Positions 13,039 through 34,306 of a DNA stretch of 64,000 nt are shown here, one piece after another. Made by a program: the position numbers and the translations under genes. The notes beneath the pieces are model-generated. The model searched no databases. It saw only the letters and a program-made list of their open reading frames with translations, and was not told the origin of the DNA. Each line of letters starts with the position of its first letter. The stretch's first letter is position 1. Source of the stretch: Cyprinodon diabolis (lineage: Eukaryota; Chordata; Actinopteri; Cyprinodontiformes; Cyprinodontidae); contig CM060072.1 of assembly GCA_030533445.1 (NCBI GenBank), positions 25,691,609-25,755,608 on the forward strand, read 5' to 3'.

Positions 13039-16012
13039 TGACAGTATTGCAAAACCTCTCATCGAGTGCTGATGGTCATTGTGGAAACAGCAGAGAACCA
13101 TGTGACAATGGACTGTTATAACAACAGTAAAACAAGAAGTTCTATTCTTAAATGTTCTTGTATTTGGAGAATTAGTTGGCATTCATTGAAAACATTTTAT
13201 TAGTCTTTTAGGTGTTGATGGTACAATAAAATAATTGGACACAGCCCAAATAATTAGCCAAAACAGAATGTCTCACTATTGTTTGCCTTTCCCTTACTAA
13301 TAAAGTGGATATTTACTTATAAAGTGGAATCACACCTGCCTCACATGGTCTGCTTTAAATGGACCAGAGATGAAGATCCACTTTTTGAGGTGTTTTCATT
13401 CAGCTTCCAAAATGACTCTGGTGGGGTTCGCTTCAGGTACGAACACAAACCGGCCTTGGTCTAACCCCAAATGCATGTTGGATACATCTAGTTGGACTTA
13501 GCAAGCCACCATAATAGTTACCATAGTTTCAAACCCATAGCTGTTCTGCTATCTGTTGGCAACACAGCTGCCAGCAGTTCTCTAACTCTGACACAAAATG
13601 CTCTCTATTAAATGAAACTGTTTTTTATTGGTTGTACTCTGAGGCTCGGTTCTGCACCGTAAACAGAAAGCAAACAATAGGATTCGTCAAAAAGGGTCAT
13701 CAGAAGCCAGAGGGCCGGGGTATTTCTGGCTGACCCACATGCTTTACAGAACCAGCTGGACCCAGAGGGAGTGATGCTCACAAAACTGAAATGACACCAT
13801 GGATGTCATTAGGAGGTTCTCTGCTTACTTTTCCTTCAAATGCACGCTCCTTTCAGAAGGCACATGCACGAGCATGCAGGAGGAATCTCTACAAAAAAAT
13901 ATTTTTCTGGGATTGGATGCAACTCTTTTTGCATAGTGCTTTTTGTGTGACAGACAAATTGTATGTTTCAAAGCTTAAATTCTTCAAACTTTGACTTTTA
14001 ATTTTTTCACATATTGGAGATTCCTTGGTTTTAATTTTAATGTGAAATATAAATTTAAGTAAATTAAAAGGTACTGAAATATATATTCAGTCAGTTGAAG
14101 ATGAAACGGCTGTAGAAACAAATAGTTTCCTGTAACAGACTGAAGACAAGTCGAGCGTTGTCAGGTTTCTTAACTATATGAAGATACTTCTTTGCTCGTC
14201 ATCTCCAAAAGGAATATGAAAAAGGAATCCATAGAAAAAAAGAACAGAAACAACTTTTGTTATTAACTATTAGAGTTTTTAAATGACTGGATGTGATATA
14301 TAAACACTGGATAAACTCCTTAAGTTATCACTTTAATAATACCCATTCAGCCGTCCTGCATAGCTTAGCAGAGTAACTTCTCTCCTGTGCAGAAAGTATA
14401 ATGCAAAATATTAGTGACTTGAAAACATAAAGGTAAGCAATAAGCACAGTAGACAGAGAAGGCTTTTGTGTTTGCTTTATCTAATAAATATGTCCCGTTT
14501 GATCATGTGTAACGATATTTATTCAGTCAGTATTTGCTGCAGCGGATGGTTGATGGTAGATAGTTGTTTTTCTTTATAAGGCCTATTGAGGCCTTGCATA
14601 AAGTAAATATATGGAAAGCAGAGAGACCTTTTTACTGTTGATGTTGAAGGAGTAAAAGTTCAGCCCATATAGTTAGAAAATGATATGAGCTCCGATAAAG
14701 CAGACTACATTTCTGGTGACCCAACCTTCCTCCAGGCTGTATTGTAATGTGATCCATGTTGGCAGTGTGGCTGTAGTCTTTCCTGAAGACATTCACTAGA
14801 ATAGAAACTTGTTCCTGCATTTTGTCAGTAGTCTCTGTCTGACATTCTAAGCACCCAGAAATCTGTGCTGGAAATGAGTTCAGATTCTGTTTGTTTCCTG
14901 ATGATGCATCAGCTCAGACTCTGTCACTTTCTCCTGTTTGTTTTCTCATAATGTGTCTGTACCTATGAGTCTGTGATCATATTTATAAAACTATCCACCA
15001 GTTCCTTAAAGGGGAGCTCAAAAGCATCTGATTTAACCTCATAATCTCCAATCCATTACATATTGTTCCTGCAATCTGTAACACAAAGGATGATTGGATG
15101 ACGGTGTGTTTTCCAGCCAGTCGGCTGAAGTAAACACAGCCGGTTGTACAAGCAGTCATGTGGTGCCAGTCCAGTTGAACCTATATAAGCTTGCAGCTTT
15201 TCATTTGACCTCCCGCGTATCCACAGGCAACCCTGACACACACCATAAACCTCATTATATCACCCTCAGCTCTTCTGCCCGCCTCTAATGTTGTTTGACA
15301 TAGATTGGACTCGGACCCTGTAGTCTCTGACAATAGGAGAATTTCTTTTACCTCCCTTGTATCACATATGGCAGATAAAACAGACCAGGTCGACGAACAT
15401 TTCGATGAGCACAGAAGCAGAACACTGGTGTTACCATGAGTTCTATGGAGTGCTTCTTTTTAATGAGACACCAGTTTGTGTTTTCAGGGGTATACTCCGA
15501 CCCATCTCTCAGGCAGGAAATGGAGCCTTGCTGTAAGCATGACTAAGCACTGACCGATGCAGTTTTTAGAATGGATGCTGCCAAACAAACCGTTTTCCAG
15601 GAGTGGCTGAGCTGCTCCAATCCGTAGATGTTTATTAGGGTCAGTCAGTGTTTTTTTTTCTGACGAATCCTAGTAAAGATAAAAAAATATATATATATAT
15701 ATATTTCCCTATGTTTTGCAAGTATGCTTTTGTCCAGATAATCTCAGTTCACTAATCCACTAGCTGCGTTTGTTTCTAATCATTTATGCTCTGCCAGGCA
15801 TGTGAGGCACACAGGAAATTTGTCATGGTAAAACAAAATGTGCTTAGATTGACGAAATGTTTACTTATAAAGAGATAACATTTGGTCTTACTCTATGGAG
15901 AAAAAATGGACTCTAATATCAATTTCATGTCAAATTGGAGCATAAAACTAAAGAAAAGAAAAACAAAAAACACTTAACTGTAGAAAAATTACTCATGTAT
16001 TTTTCCACACAA
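13039..16012. other. Non-coding stretch
   Basis: No gene recognised. There is a short (TA)n run near 15689-15705. The rest is AT-rich sequence without motifs I can name. Confidence 0.45.
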
Positions 16013-16275
16013 GGCAAAAAAAAACTATCGGAAAAATTAGTAAAACATTCTTAAAATAAATGTATTAACCCTTCATTTGAGTAGACAATAATATCTGCCA
16101 ACAATAAGAATTGCCTGAAATAATATAGTTGTCCAAATTGCAGTAGAACTATGATAATTACGAATGCATTTCTTGTTATATGAAAGGCCATTCAACTTCT
16201 CTACTCAAATCAAGTACAAATGCACTTATTTCAAGAACATTTGACTTTCTTTTAGTTCTTTTTTTTTTGCAGTGT
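16013..16275. mobile_element. MITE, TTTTTGCAGTG family, copy 1
   Basis: It has the shared internal words of this local family (CTTAAAATAAATGTATT, TCATTTGAGTAG, CACTTATTTCAAGAACATTTG) and ends TTTTTTTTGCAGTGTG. Other copies are at 17320-17608, 17630-17815, 24704-24979, 24985-25270 and 27337-27560. Confidence 0.55.
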
Positions 16276-17319
16276 GTGCATATGACAGTTTGGTAACTAT
16301 ATTGATAGTTGTTGTCCTAGCTGCCTATTCCAGTAGCACACTGGGAATATTTAATACAGGAAAATCTTAAAAAAGAGACTTTCTCTCAAAGCCAAAAAAG
16401 GAAGTATTGGTCGTAATCAGTTTTTGGTGCATCGTACTACAGAGGCCGCAATTTTTCTGATACACATCAGAAGTCAATACAAAAAAAATCTAAGTAAGAA
16501 TTAAACAAATTATGTTAAATCCAGCCAGTGACCTTAGGTGTAGGTTCCTCATTTACCAATAGGGGTTAGCCTTCAGGTGTTTAGTTAGATTTAGGTTTCC
16601 TAAACTACTAGAATTTTATTAGCAAAAATCTAGCTGATCAGTTTAACAGACAACAGTGTTGAAACATTTCTACAAGCATCAATAAGGCATCATTTATGTC
16701 AAAAAGCTTCAAATTAGAGTATAAATTAAAGCTGTTATTACCTTCTGCTTTGAAATAAAATAATTGTTTATGGAAAGGCTCAAACAGTTTTTCTTAAAAA
16801 AAATGTGTGAGGGAATAAGGGTGGTGAACATTAATGGTGTCCAGTTCATATTTTTGAAATGCTTGTGTGGGTTTTGGGTAATAATTGCATTGCTGAAAAT
16901 GGTCGCAGGTATGTCTTAATGTGTATGTTTATATGTTCATAAACAAATGTATTTTCTCATTTAATGGACTTTTGGAGCAGAATAGACTCAAAAGTAAATG
17001 AGGAATCAGGAAGAGTGTTGGTGATAAGGACTACGGGAAGGAGAAGGGGTTTGAATAAATATGTTTCAGTTCTTCAAACCCATTTTCTTACATTGGAACT
17101 AAAATATACATATAGTATCATTTAAATATTAGTTATACAAAATGTTTTGATGTGTTAAATATTTAATATTTTACTGATATGTTTGAAATACATTTTGCAA
17201 AAAAAAGTCAGAAATTTGGTGGAATTAACCAACTTCCAGTATACATTGTAAAAAGGTGGTGCCCTGCAGTACAGTGTCTCTCTTCATTTCTTACATGCGC
17301 TGCAAAAAATGAAATATAT

Positions 17320-17608
17320 GCACTGAAAAAAAGTTGAAATCTAGAAAAAGTAATTTTTTCTTAAAATAAGTGCATTTCTCTTGAATTGAGGTAATTGAGA
17401 CACAGCCAATAGAACAAGACAATTTGCATTTAGAATAAGAAAAAACAATTGCAGTGTCATATTTCAAGTGCACATCATCTAATTATCTTATTTTAAGACT
17501 AAAAAATCTAATCTAATTGCCAAATAATCTTATTTACCTACTCAAATTAAGGGTAAATACACTTAATTTTAAGACATTTTTACTTATTTCTAGAACCTTT
17601 TTGCAGTG
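17320..17608. mobile_element. MITE, TTTTTGCAGTG family, copy 2
   Basis: It starts CACTGAAAAAAAGTTG and ends CTTTTTGCAGTG, giving imperfect terminal inverted repeats. It contains TTAAAATAAGTGCATT and CAAATTAAGGGTAAATACAC like its relatives. It lies just upstream of the first visible c2cd2l exon. Confidence 0.65.
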
Positions 17609-17629
17609 TGTAAGGCAAGCTTCTCTGTA

Positions 17630-17815
17630 AATCAATGCCTTTTCCCTTAATTTATCTATTTTCAATTACATAAAGTCCAATTATCTTGTTGTAGGAGCAA
17701 AAGTATTAATTCTGTTGACACATACTTATATTTACCTGCTCAAATTAAGAGCAAATACAATATTTTAAGAAATCCTTACATCTTTTTAGAACAGTTTTTG
17801 CAGTGTGTATCAACA
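17630..17815. mobile_element. MITE, TTTTTGCAGTG family, copy 3 (5'-truncated)
   Basis: It shares CTCAAATTAAGAGCAAATAC and ends AACAGTTTTTGCAGTG. It abuts copy 2, so the two sit nearly head to tail about 260 bp before exon 18075-18170. Confidence 0.6.
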
Positions 17816-18074
17816 TGGTTCCTTCTTTTAAAAAAAACATATAAAAAAATGTAATTCACCACAACAAGAATGAAATTTACTTAAATATAATAATGTCAAC
17901 CCTAAACAACTCATACCCTAGCTTAAAGAAACCATGAGGAGTGTATTAGTTGTTAACGTTCTAGGATGAAGCTGAGGGCAGCAGAATCTTTCCTGCCATC
18001 CCTTGCGTGTGTGTGTGTCCTCTTTTTTCTTATGTAATATTTAGAACAGTTTTCTCCTTCTCTTCCTCCACCAG

Positions 18075-26382
<8,308 letters not shown>

Positions 26383-27180
26383 TTATCACAGGAGCAATTC
26401 ATGGGATCATTGAAGGGTCGGATCAGTTTTTAACCCCAGTGGGTTTCGGATCATTTCCTGTGTGGGGAATTGTTCTGGAAGGGAAACTCTTTAAAATGAA
26501 TAAAAATTTTAAAACAGAAATATAAAAGGGGTTGGGGAACTCTGTTTTCTTTGAGGAGAAATCTGCGGTTCGGAAAGAACTAAGCAAAACGTAATGCTGT
26601 ATTTTTTTTATTTTTACGCAAACTAAGCGTTGGATGAAGACAGGTGGTGGGAATACTCTAAAACTGTAATTATGTAGAAAAAATAACAGTGTGACATAAC
26701 TGGATGCACTTTGGACTGAGATTTCCTTTCTTTTTAACGGCACATGTCAAATTTTGAAGGTTGTAAAAAAATAATTTATTATTATGTGTGATTCATGAAA
26801 TGTGCTATTTATTTTATCCTGCCAAAACCAAGTCATTCTAGCTGCATTCCTCTGTAAAATGAAGACCTGGATGTGCTTTTCTATGCAAATTTCATTTTAA
26901 ATACAATACTTAGAAAAATTACCAGGAATCTATCTCAGTTGAACTCTGCTGTGTGTTCGTATCTGCTTAAAACAATCTGGTTTCACGTTTTATCTTATAC
27001 CCTAAATCAAAAAACATGTAGTATTTATATAATATTTGTGTTATGAAGTTGTTTTCTGTGGAAAACCATGTATTAGATTTTTTTGTTGGTGCAGCCAAAC
27101 CTTTTGTGCTGGATAATAATTGATTTAACTCTAAATCTCAGTAAAAAAAAAAAAAGAAAAAAAATTAACCTGGTCAAGTT
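26383..27180 (+). other. c2cd2l: c2cd2l 3' untranslated region, end uncertain
   Basis: The AT-rich sequence after the c2cd2l stop has an AATAAA at 26499-26504, only about 120 nt downstream, and an A-rich run near 27143-27165. The first could end a short transcript. The true 3' end cannot be set without transcript data. Confidence 0.4.
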
Positions 27181-27336
27181 TTATTCAGCTGATTCACAAA
27201 GGGACGTCCTTACTGTAAATACTTTCAGCACTGTGCAGCAACGCTAAATTCTTTGTGTTAAACGACTCTCAGCACAACAAAAACCCTTTACAGATAACTA
27301 ATTTGGACCTTTAAATGCATTTATGAGTGTGCATAC

Positions 27337-27560
27337 TGCAAAAACGGAACTAAAAGTTTCCTAAAATAAATGTATTTGCACTTTATTTGAGTAGCTAAGC
27401 AAAATGAAGATTTGCCCTTAAAGTAAGAAAAGAAAACATCTCCATTATCTTATCTTCAGTGCAATTTGTATAGTTATCTTCTAGTGCCAAAATTCTTATT
27501 ATATTGGTAGATAATGTGACTTACATGCTCAAATGGAGGGCAAATACACCTATTTCTGTA
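27337..27560. mobile_element. MITE, TTTTTGCAGTG family, copy 6
   Basis: Begins ACTGCAAAAACGGAAC and carries CCTAAAATAAATGTATTTGC and CTCAAATGGAGGGCAAATAC. It lies downstream of c2cd2l. Confidence 0.55.
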
Positions 27561-29313
27561 GGTTCTTCGCTTCGGTTTTAGTGAGGACATTTAACAGGAG
27601 TCGTTAGTGCTCTCTAGGTCTCTCTTATATTGGTTGTTCTTTTGTTACAAGCCGGCCTTTTAAACACGGTCTGTTGAAGTTTTAAGTAGGTTTAATATTT
27701 GGACCACTCCAGATGCTTTATAGTTCAGCAACCAGTTATGCATTTATCTCATAATTAGAGCTTAAGTTGAAGTACCAACCAAATAGTCCCACAGCATGAT
27801 CGTACCACCACTGTGCTTGACAGGTAGTGGTGTTTTTTTTTCTTTTGCAATTAAAAGCCTCACTTTGAAGCAAAAAGATACTTCCCCATCATGGATTGTA
27901 GGTAGCTCTTTCTTTTTCCGTCTTTAATCCTTAAAATAATTCTGTCTGCCTAGATAGAAATTAATATCTATGGAGTTTTAAGTCATTTCGAATCAAGAGT
28001 TTTTTTTTTTTCATGTTGGGCCAACTCTGTTGGTCCACGTTCTCCTAAATAAGTCCGATGCTGTGGATATTCTATGATAGGCCTGAATCTTTGTGGTCCC
28101 TGGGTTGGTTTTAACATCCTAAAGCTGAATATTTTTTTTATATATATGTATTTATTTATAAGTACATTTTTTTGTGGTCATGCTGTTTAATGCAGGGGAC
28201 AGTTAGGTGTTTTTACAGGCAAACAAAAACTGATTTAAAACTGAATAAAGCAGGTTGATATAAACATTTTTGGACACTACCAACTCCAACTATATGTAAT
28301 TAGTAGAACTGTGAGTAAAAGCCATGCATGTAACAAATCCAACCGATTAATGACAGAAGTAGTTTTTAAAAATGACCAAAATTCTTCCAGAAGCTTTTTA
28401 AGGCTATAAAGGTTGGATGGAAACATCTAATCAAATATTAGTAAAAATGGCCCTATACAGTCTGTTTTTTCCCCATGCAAAATTGGACAAATTCTACAAT
28501 TTCCAGTTTTCGCCCTGTTCTTATGAATCATCACCTCTGCTGTATCATTCCACCACGAAAGAAAGCATGCATCAAATCCATTGTTAGAAGATACAGGAAA
28601 CTTTAAATCTTCATGGTGATTGTATATAAACTTTAGATCAACAGTAAGAATACATTTAATTTTTCTTATTAAAGCTTTCAGAGTCGCTCAGCTCAGGCAA
28701 AATTTTAAATGTCTGTGTGGAGCAAAAGAAACTGCACTCAGGGCGTGAAATATCAGTAATGTTTTATTAGCATATGATTAAAACTGCTGCACCAATAAAG
28801 GACTAATTGGATCAATGTATGAAAATAAGTGTTTTTAACAATTTGTGGGAACATTTTTTTAAGTGACTGCAATAAGAGAAGAAACTGAAAAGATTTAATC
28901 TTCAGGGGGGTTTGTCAGGTAAATATGAAAGGATCCCAAAGATGGAGACACCGCTGTCTTGAAAACCTGCTATAAAACAGGAACTATAACAGAATTGAAA
29001 TGCTTTAAGTCAGAAATAAGCCACTCAATGCATTCTGCAAGGCTGTGCATCTCAGTGTGACTTTTATGTAAAGCAGTTTGTGCAGATTTTAGGATACCTA
29101 TGAACTATATCATATTTTGAAAATATAATTTATTACAAATAAATAATTTTTCCAACATTAATGCATTTTAGCATTCTGTTCTAAAATAGGTGATTTTGTT
29201 TCTGTTTTTATTCAATGAGGGCATTGAACCACTGGAATTGAATGTTGTGTATGAGTTAAACTGTAGAAATAAAGGATCTCTAACATGTTTATGCAAGGAT
29301 AGTTTCACAGATG
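27561..29313. other. Intergenic DNA with Tc1-like debris
   Basis: No gene recognised. Words such as CCCACAGCATGATCGTACCA followed by CCACTGTGCTTGACAGG, at about 27788-27825, are familiar from non-coding Tc1-related repeats of fish. AT-rich simple sequence lies near 28130-28160. Confidence 0.4.
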
Positions 29314-29420
29314 CAGTACCTTGCAAAAGTATTCAGAACTTCTTGACACTTTATTGCATATACAGAATAAAACCACCAGTTAACAAAAAAGTTGCAAGAT
29401 CTGACAAAATCTTGGACACG
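29314..29420. mobile_element. Tc1/mariner-like repeat end
   Basis: CAGTACCTTGCAAAAGTATT, then CAGAAC and ACTTTATTGCATATACAGAATAAA, is the typical edge of a common fish Tc1-related repeat. The other end is not clear. Confidence 0.5.
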
Positions 29421-29882
29421 ATAATGATCTTCTTTTATATATATATATATATTCTTTTACTGATCTGGAAAGTTCAGGTTGGCACAGGTTCTAACAGAGG
29501 GCTTTACACTTTACACCTGGCTAATTGTCCCTGAAAGATCCCTGAGCTCCTCATGATGGAAAGCTGAAATCAGAAGATTCATTGAGTCTATCACTCGCTC
29601 TATTCAGCCGCCTTCAAACTCTGCAACTCACTTACTTTGGACTTGGACTGGTGGACTCTGGTTTCTTTTAAAATCCAGTGGAAAAATAATCTGTTTGTCC
29701 TTTGTGGTTCTTGTAAGGTAAATGATAAAGGATCTTTTTTGCAAGGACCTTTTTCTAGTATTATTCATTTTCACAGGAAGTTTTTTTTTTTATCTATTAT
29801 TGAAAAACCAAGGATAACAATCATGAACTAATAATTTTATTTCCAAAAATGTAAATTCCCACTGTAGCTAGATACTGGTAAC

Positions 29883-30534
29883 CAGAGGAGGGTAGAGTAT
29901 CTGAAAAAATTAGCATGGCTTATTTTTTACTTGTTCTCAAGAACAAGTAAAACAAGTGAAAAAAATTAAAGTAAAAGGATAAAAATGTATTTGGTTAAAA
30001 AAACAAAGGCTATTCAAGTGCTGAGTAACTGATCTACTTACTACCCATCATCATAATTATTGATTTAATGTTTTACAAAATGATGTAAAATGGAAAAAAA
30101 ATGTAAGTCTTAAGAAAATTCTGCTGTTTCAAAGAATAGGATAGAAATAAACATATAGTTATTACACAATAGAAGTTTTAGCTGAATTAAACAACTCAAA
30201 ATTAATTTTTAGAGTTATAAAACTTAATAGTTACAGTGTGTAGAATAGGTTAAATTACAGTATAGTGTTTAACCTTAAAATGACACAGCAGACTGCAGCC
30301 TTGAGTACAAAAAAATAACAAAGAAAAGAAGAACTTTTCTCTTTATGGTGCACATTTATTTAAAGCATGCTTGTTTTTGATAAGTCAACTTATTGTGTTT
30401 AAGTAAAGAGTAAGAGCAAAGAGAAGTAAAAGTAAAATGCTGCAAAACTACTCCTAAAATTATTATTATTTTTTAAAGTTACTCAAGTAAATGTAACTCA
30501 ATAAATGCAATTAGTTTCTCACCACCTATTCTCA
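29883..30534. mobile_element. Degenerate hAT-like MITE (CAGAGGTGGGTAGAGTA type)
   Basis: The left tip CAGAGGAGGGTAGAGTATC and right tip TTTCTCACCACCTATTCTC are rough inverted repeats. The interior has the ACTTGTTCTCAAG / GAGTAAAAGTAAAATGCTGC composition of the family. Relatives are at 45380-45953 and 51348-51739. Confidence 0.5.
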
Positions 30535-30749
30535 CAACCTTAAAAGACAACGGGGGTGATTGTTATAGCTCAAGCGGGTGAGGGGATATGCGTCTGTCTC
30601 AAACTTGTGGTGAAAGAGGCTCCTTTATTTGACCCAGTAGAGGTTGAAAGCTTGAATTTCTCTTTACACATGCAGGATTGTTGGCTGCTGACACCTCTGC
30701 AGAGTTTGCTCAGATCACTCATGCTGGATGGCCAACTCTAAAAGAATCA

Positions 30750-32893
30750 GGCCCCATCCACACAAAGTCAAACCCTGGCCTAAACGCACAAATTTTTCAC
30801 CAAACCAGCCTCTCATCCATACGAAGCCGGCGTTTCGGGGTCTGTAAACGATCTTTTTTTTATTAAGCCTTCAGAGTGGGAAGGTTTTTTTTTTATTTAT
30901 TTTTTTATTGAAAACTTCAAAATTTACAGACAAACATGGCTGCATAGAGTTCGTTTCTTCAAGTTAGGTTACATAGAAAATATATCCAGGGGGAACATCT
31001 CTTCACACAGATTGAAATATATCTATAACATAGACTTGCTATAGAGGGCTGGTAACATAAACATCAAAGACATAAAACCAAATAAATAAACAAAATAGAA
31101 ATTTATAAAGATAATTTTAAAATAAAAACAATAATATAAATAAAAGAAAATAAGAAAGTATAACATGAGGGGAGAATTCAGTCTTTGTTTTAGCTTTTTA
31201 CTTCTGTAGGGAAGTGTTTAAGGGTATCATATATTTTTTGTGTTTTAGAACCTTTCAGAAACTTTAATGATTTTATATATAGCTTAAACTCATTTAAAAA
31301 AACAACAAGTTCGGGAGATGATTTGACAATTCTACATTTATGAATGAAAAATTTAGCTAGACATACAATCGTATTAATACAGAGCTCATCAGTTTTACTT
31401 TGCAATATTAGACCAAAAGTGATATCGTCCCTGGAAATAACGGTTGGGAATGAAAATTGTTGTTGTTTAATCCACCTATGCAAATCACTCCAAAATGTTT
31501 GCACCGCTGAACATGAGAAGAAAACATGGTCCTTAGTTTCAATGTCATTTTCACAGAACGTACATGTGTTATCATCTATACCAAGGCGAAGTCTCCATAA
31601 TTCTTTAGAGGGGTAAATGTTGTTCATTATTTTGAAGTGTGTTTCTTTCACCTTTGGGGGTATAGGAAGTGCTAGATACATTGTTATTAGTTTAGTTATT
31701 GAGCTTTTATCAAATTTTTGTAGGATGTTATTTTTATTTTGTCTTTCACGGTAAAGGTATTCATTAAAACAGTTTCTGATAAAATGGTTAGTGCATTTCC
31801 TATCCATAAAGTTAATTCCTTGAATTGACAGAGTAGCTAATTGTGGGTGAATTGGATGATATGCCAAAGTATTTTTGATTAAAAAAACAAATTCTTGGGG
31901 TAGTGCTCTATGTAATTTGTGAAAGTCTGACTCTAAAGGTTTGAAATTATGTTAAATGCAAAATTGTTTATAATTATAAAAAGCTCCGTTGGCATCAATT
32001 AAATCTACTATGGACCATATATTTCTCCCATACCAGTCTTCAAAGAACAGAGATTTGTTGCGGTGCAGAATATATCTGTTGTTCCAGAGAACAGTTGTGT
32101 GGGGTGAGAAGTTATGCACATATAACATTTTCCAGTACAAGAGGATTTGTTTGTGAAACTCTGATAGTGTTATTGGCAATTTGTCAACATTAAAGTCCGC
32201 TCTCAGAAAAAAATCCAATCCTCCAATTTTCTTGAACAAGGACCTTGGAATACAAAACCAAAAGGAGTTGCTGTGTTTGATCCAAGATTTTAACCAATTT
32301 ATTTTTATGGTCCCATTTAGACAGTCAAAATCAATAACTTTGAGACCCCCATCTTTTGCGTCTTTAACCATACTGCTTTTGAGTGGGAAGGATTTGAAAA
32401 CGCCGTTTTTCGCGTTTCCATCTTTAAGCTCTAACCGCATTTTTTTTTTTACACGCATGCGTCATAGCGTCGCCTCTAAACACGCATGCGCGACACAGTA
32501 ACACAACAACAATGGCGCCGTACTGTGTTGAATGGTTGCTGCTCATGCTAGTCACCCTGCTGTCGGGCTTACAACAGAATCTTCTTCTTCTGGAATATCT
32601 CCAGGAAGAACGGAGCAATATAGATGACATAGTTCAGCACCTGAAGTTGACTGAACCACGAAAATTGACCCGCAGGGCAACCATGTATAAATATTAGTGC
32701 GCATGCCCAACATTTCGTCGCCTATTTTTGCTTTGGCACCACAGCGCCACTTACAGGCCTGGCATACATTTTGCAGCGTTTTCATGCATTCGTGTGGACG
32801 ATCACATTTATTTTACGTCTCCGTCTTTACGACAAACGTTCTGGAAAATATTAGCGTTTTGTGTTCGTTTTGACTTCGTGTGGACGGGGCCTC
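30750..32893. mobile_element. PIF/Harbinger-type non-autonomous element (interrupted)
   Basis: Terminal inverted repeats of about 24 bp: GGCCCCATCCACACAAAGTC at 30750 and the complement of GACTTCGTGTGGACGGGGCC ending at 32893. The two mismatches are both CG to CA changes, as expected from CpG decay. A TCA triplet flanks each side (30747-30749 and 32894-32896), the 3-bp target duplication typical of PIF/Harbinger. No transposase is visible. A LINE (30885-32380) interrupts it, leaving about 640 bp of the original element. Confidence 0.85.
30885..32380 (-). mobile_element. 5'-truncated L1/Tx1-like LINE nested in the Harbinger element
   Basis: A minus-strand insertion with an 11-bp target duplication GAGTGGGAAGG at 30874-30884 and 32381-32391. 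The A-rich tail is the T-run starting at 30885, with AATAAA just before it on the minus strand. It carries the 3' part of ORF2, downstream of the reverse-transcriptase core. The features are GGLKVIDFDCLNGTIKINWL, WKMLY, LWRLRLGIDD and the C-x2-C-x8-H-x4-C knuckle of the zf-RVT domain (near 31510-31565). One frame runs through, interrupted only by an in-frame stop at about 31952-31954, so the copy is not very old. Confidence 0.9.
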
Positions 32894-32896
32894 AGT

Positions 32897-34300
32897 TACT
32901 GTTGCTGTTCTTCATCCAGATGCACAGGATGACTTTTACTCCCACATCTAAACAGAATAATGCAAACACGCAGGCCACTGTTTTTGTATTAAATCTGTAG
33001 AACAACATTGCAAGCAAAACATACAGTTGAGTCCTCTCAATCTTGTTGAAAAAAGTGACCAGCAATATAGTTTGTTGGTAGTCTTTTGGCCACCCGATTA
33101 CCACCCCCCTTCAGGACATGGAGGAGCAGTTTCATCATCACTCACGACCAGTCATTATGCTAATTAATATGAATATCTGAGGGCCTTTCAGAGTAATTGG
33201 AACACCAGACGGATGAATGCCCCTAGATTTGTTTTATCTGGGTAAAAAAATCTTGGGGGTTTCAGTGGTAGAGGGTAGCTATCCTGATTCTGGCCTGCTC
33301 TAACTGGTTTGTCCTGTTCTGTTCTTGTCCACATGCATTTGCTTACACAGTCCTCTTGGCACCTAAATAACACTATGCAAACAAATACCTTTATTTGGAT
33401 CTCATCTTCACACACCTCGTACAACAATGCTACATCCACTTTCCAACCTCAATAATAAACTATTAAATATCAAAAAAGAAAAGTGTGGTATCACATAAAG
33501 GCTAAAAGTGAGAATTCTTTTTTGTCAAAGAAAAATAATAATTAAGGGCGTTTTAAAGGTATTTACCAAAACAAAAAACATAAATAAAAAAATAGCACCG
33601 AGCAAAATAATGTAGCTCTAACTGCATAAGATTGTTCAAACCCTGCAAACAGTTTCCTCTCTTTGTCACATTAAATCTACTAAAATAAATGTATTTATTC
33701 GCAGTTTATGTGATGAAATAAGTTTAGGAGGTTTAAAAAAAAGGAATGAACATTGGCAGTATGGAGAAGGAGGAATAATTTTTCCTCAATTTCAAAATAA
33801 TGTAATAACTTTTGTTGTTTGGACATCATCATTAAAGCTCAACCTAAACACGTGGAACTGTAACACACTATATGGAGTTCAAAGGGTATTGATTGATTAA
33901 ATTTGTTGATCTGACTGTGGAAAAATGTCAAAAAGGTGCCATATATATATATGTATATATGTGGTCCTATATGTATTTATGTGACAGCTGAAGTCTCTTA
34001 TTTTGCAGGAAAAAGAAAACCTTTGGAAGTTACAGTATCTTTGAAAAAGGGATAGACAATAAAGCTGGTTTATTTTGTATATAATGGCTTCCATTTAATC
34101 ATTTATTATTCTGCAAAACTGCTCCATAACTAATTCAAAATTAAGATTAAAAATGCATCTTGGCCGTCATATAATCGATAAAGGCTCCATGTTTTCCGTA
34201 TGAACATTAATCGTTTTAAAAAGTATTTTTAAGAATGAACTATAAATTAATTTATTTCCACGCTTTACGGAGGCGCCAAAAGTTTAAAGCTGGAGGGAAG
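32897..34300. other. Intergenic DNA
   Basis: No gene recognised. A (TA)n-like run with TATG steps lies near 33941-33962. The end of the stretch runs into the h2ax promoter. Confidence 0.5.
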
Positions 34301-34306
34301 TCGCTT

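Noticed and set aside
31190..32458. Two minus-strand open frames (225 and 168 codons) as host genes
   Set aside because: They are one LINE ORF2 frame split by a stop, with LINE motifs, an A-rich tail and target duplications.
32512..32697. 61-codon frame beginning MAPYCVEW with a leucine-rich start
   Set aside because: It lies inside the Harbinger element near its right end. It is probably element sequence, with no evidence of a host gene.
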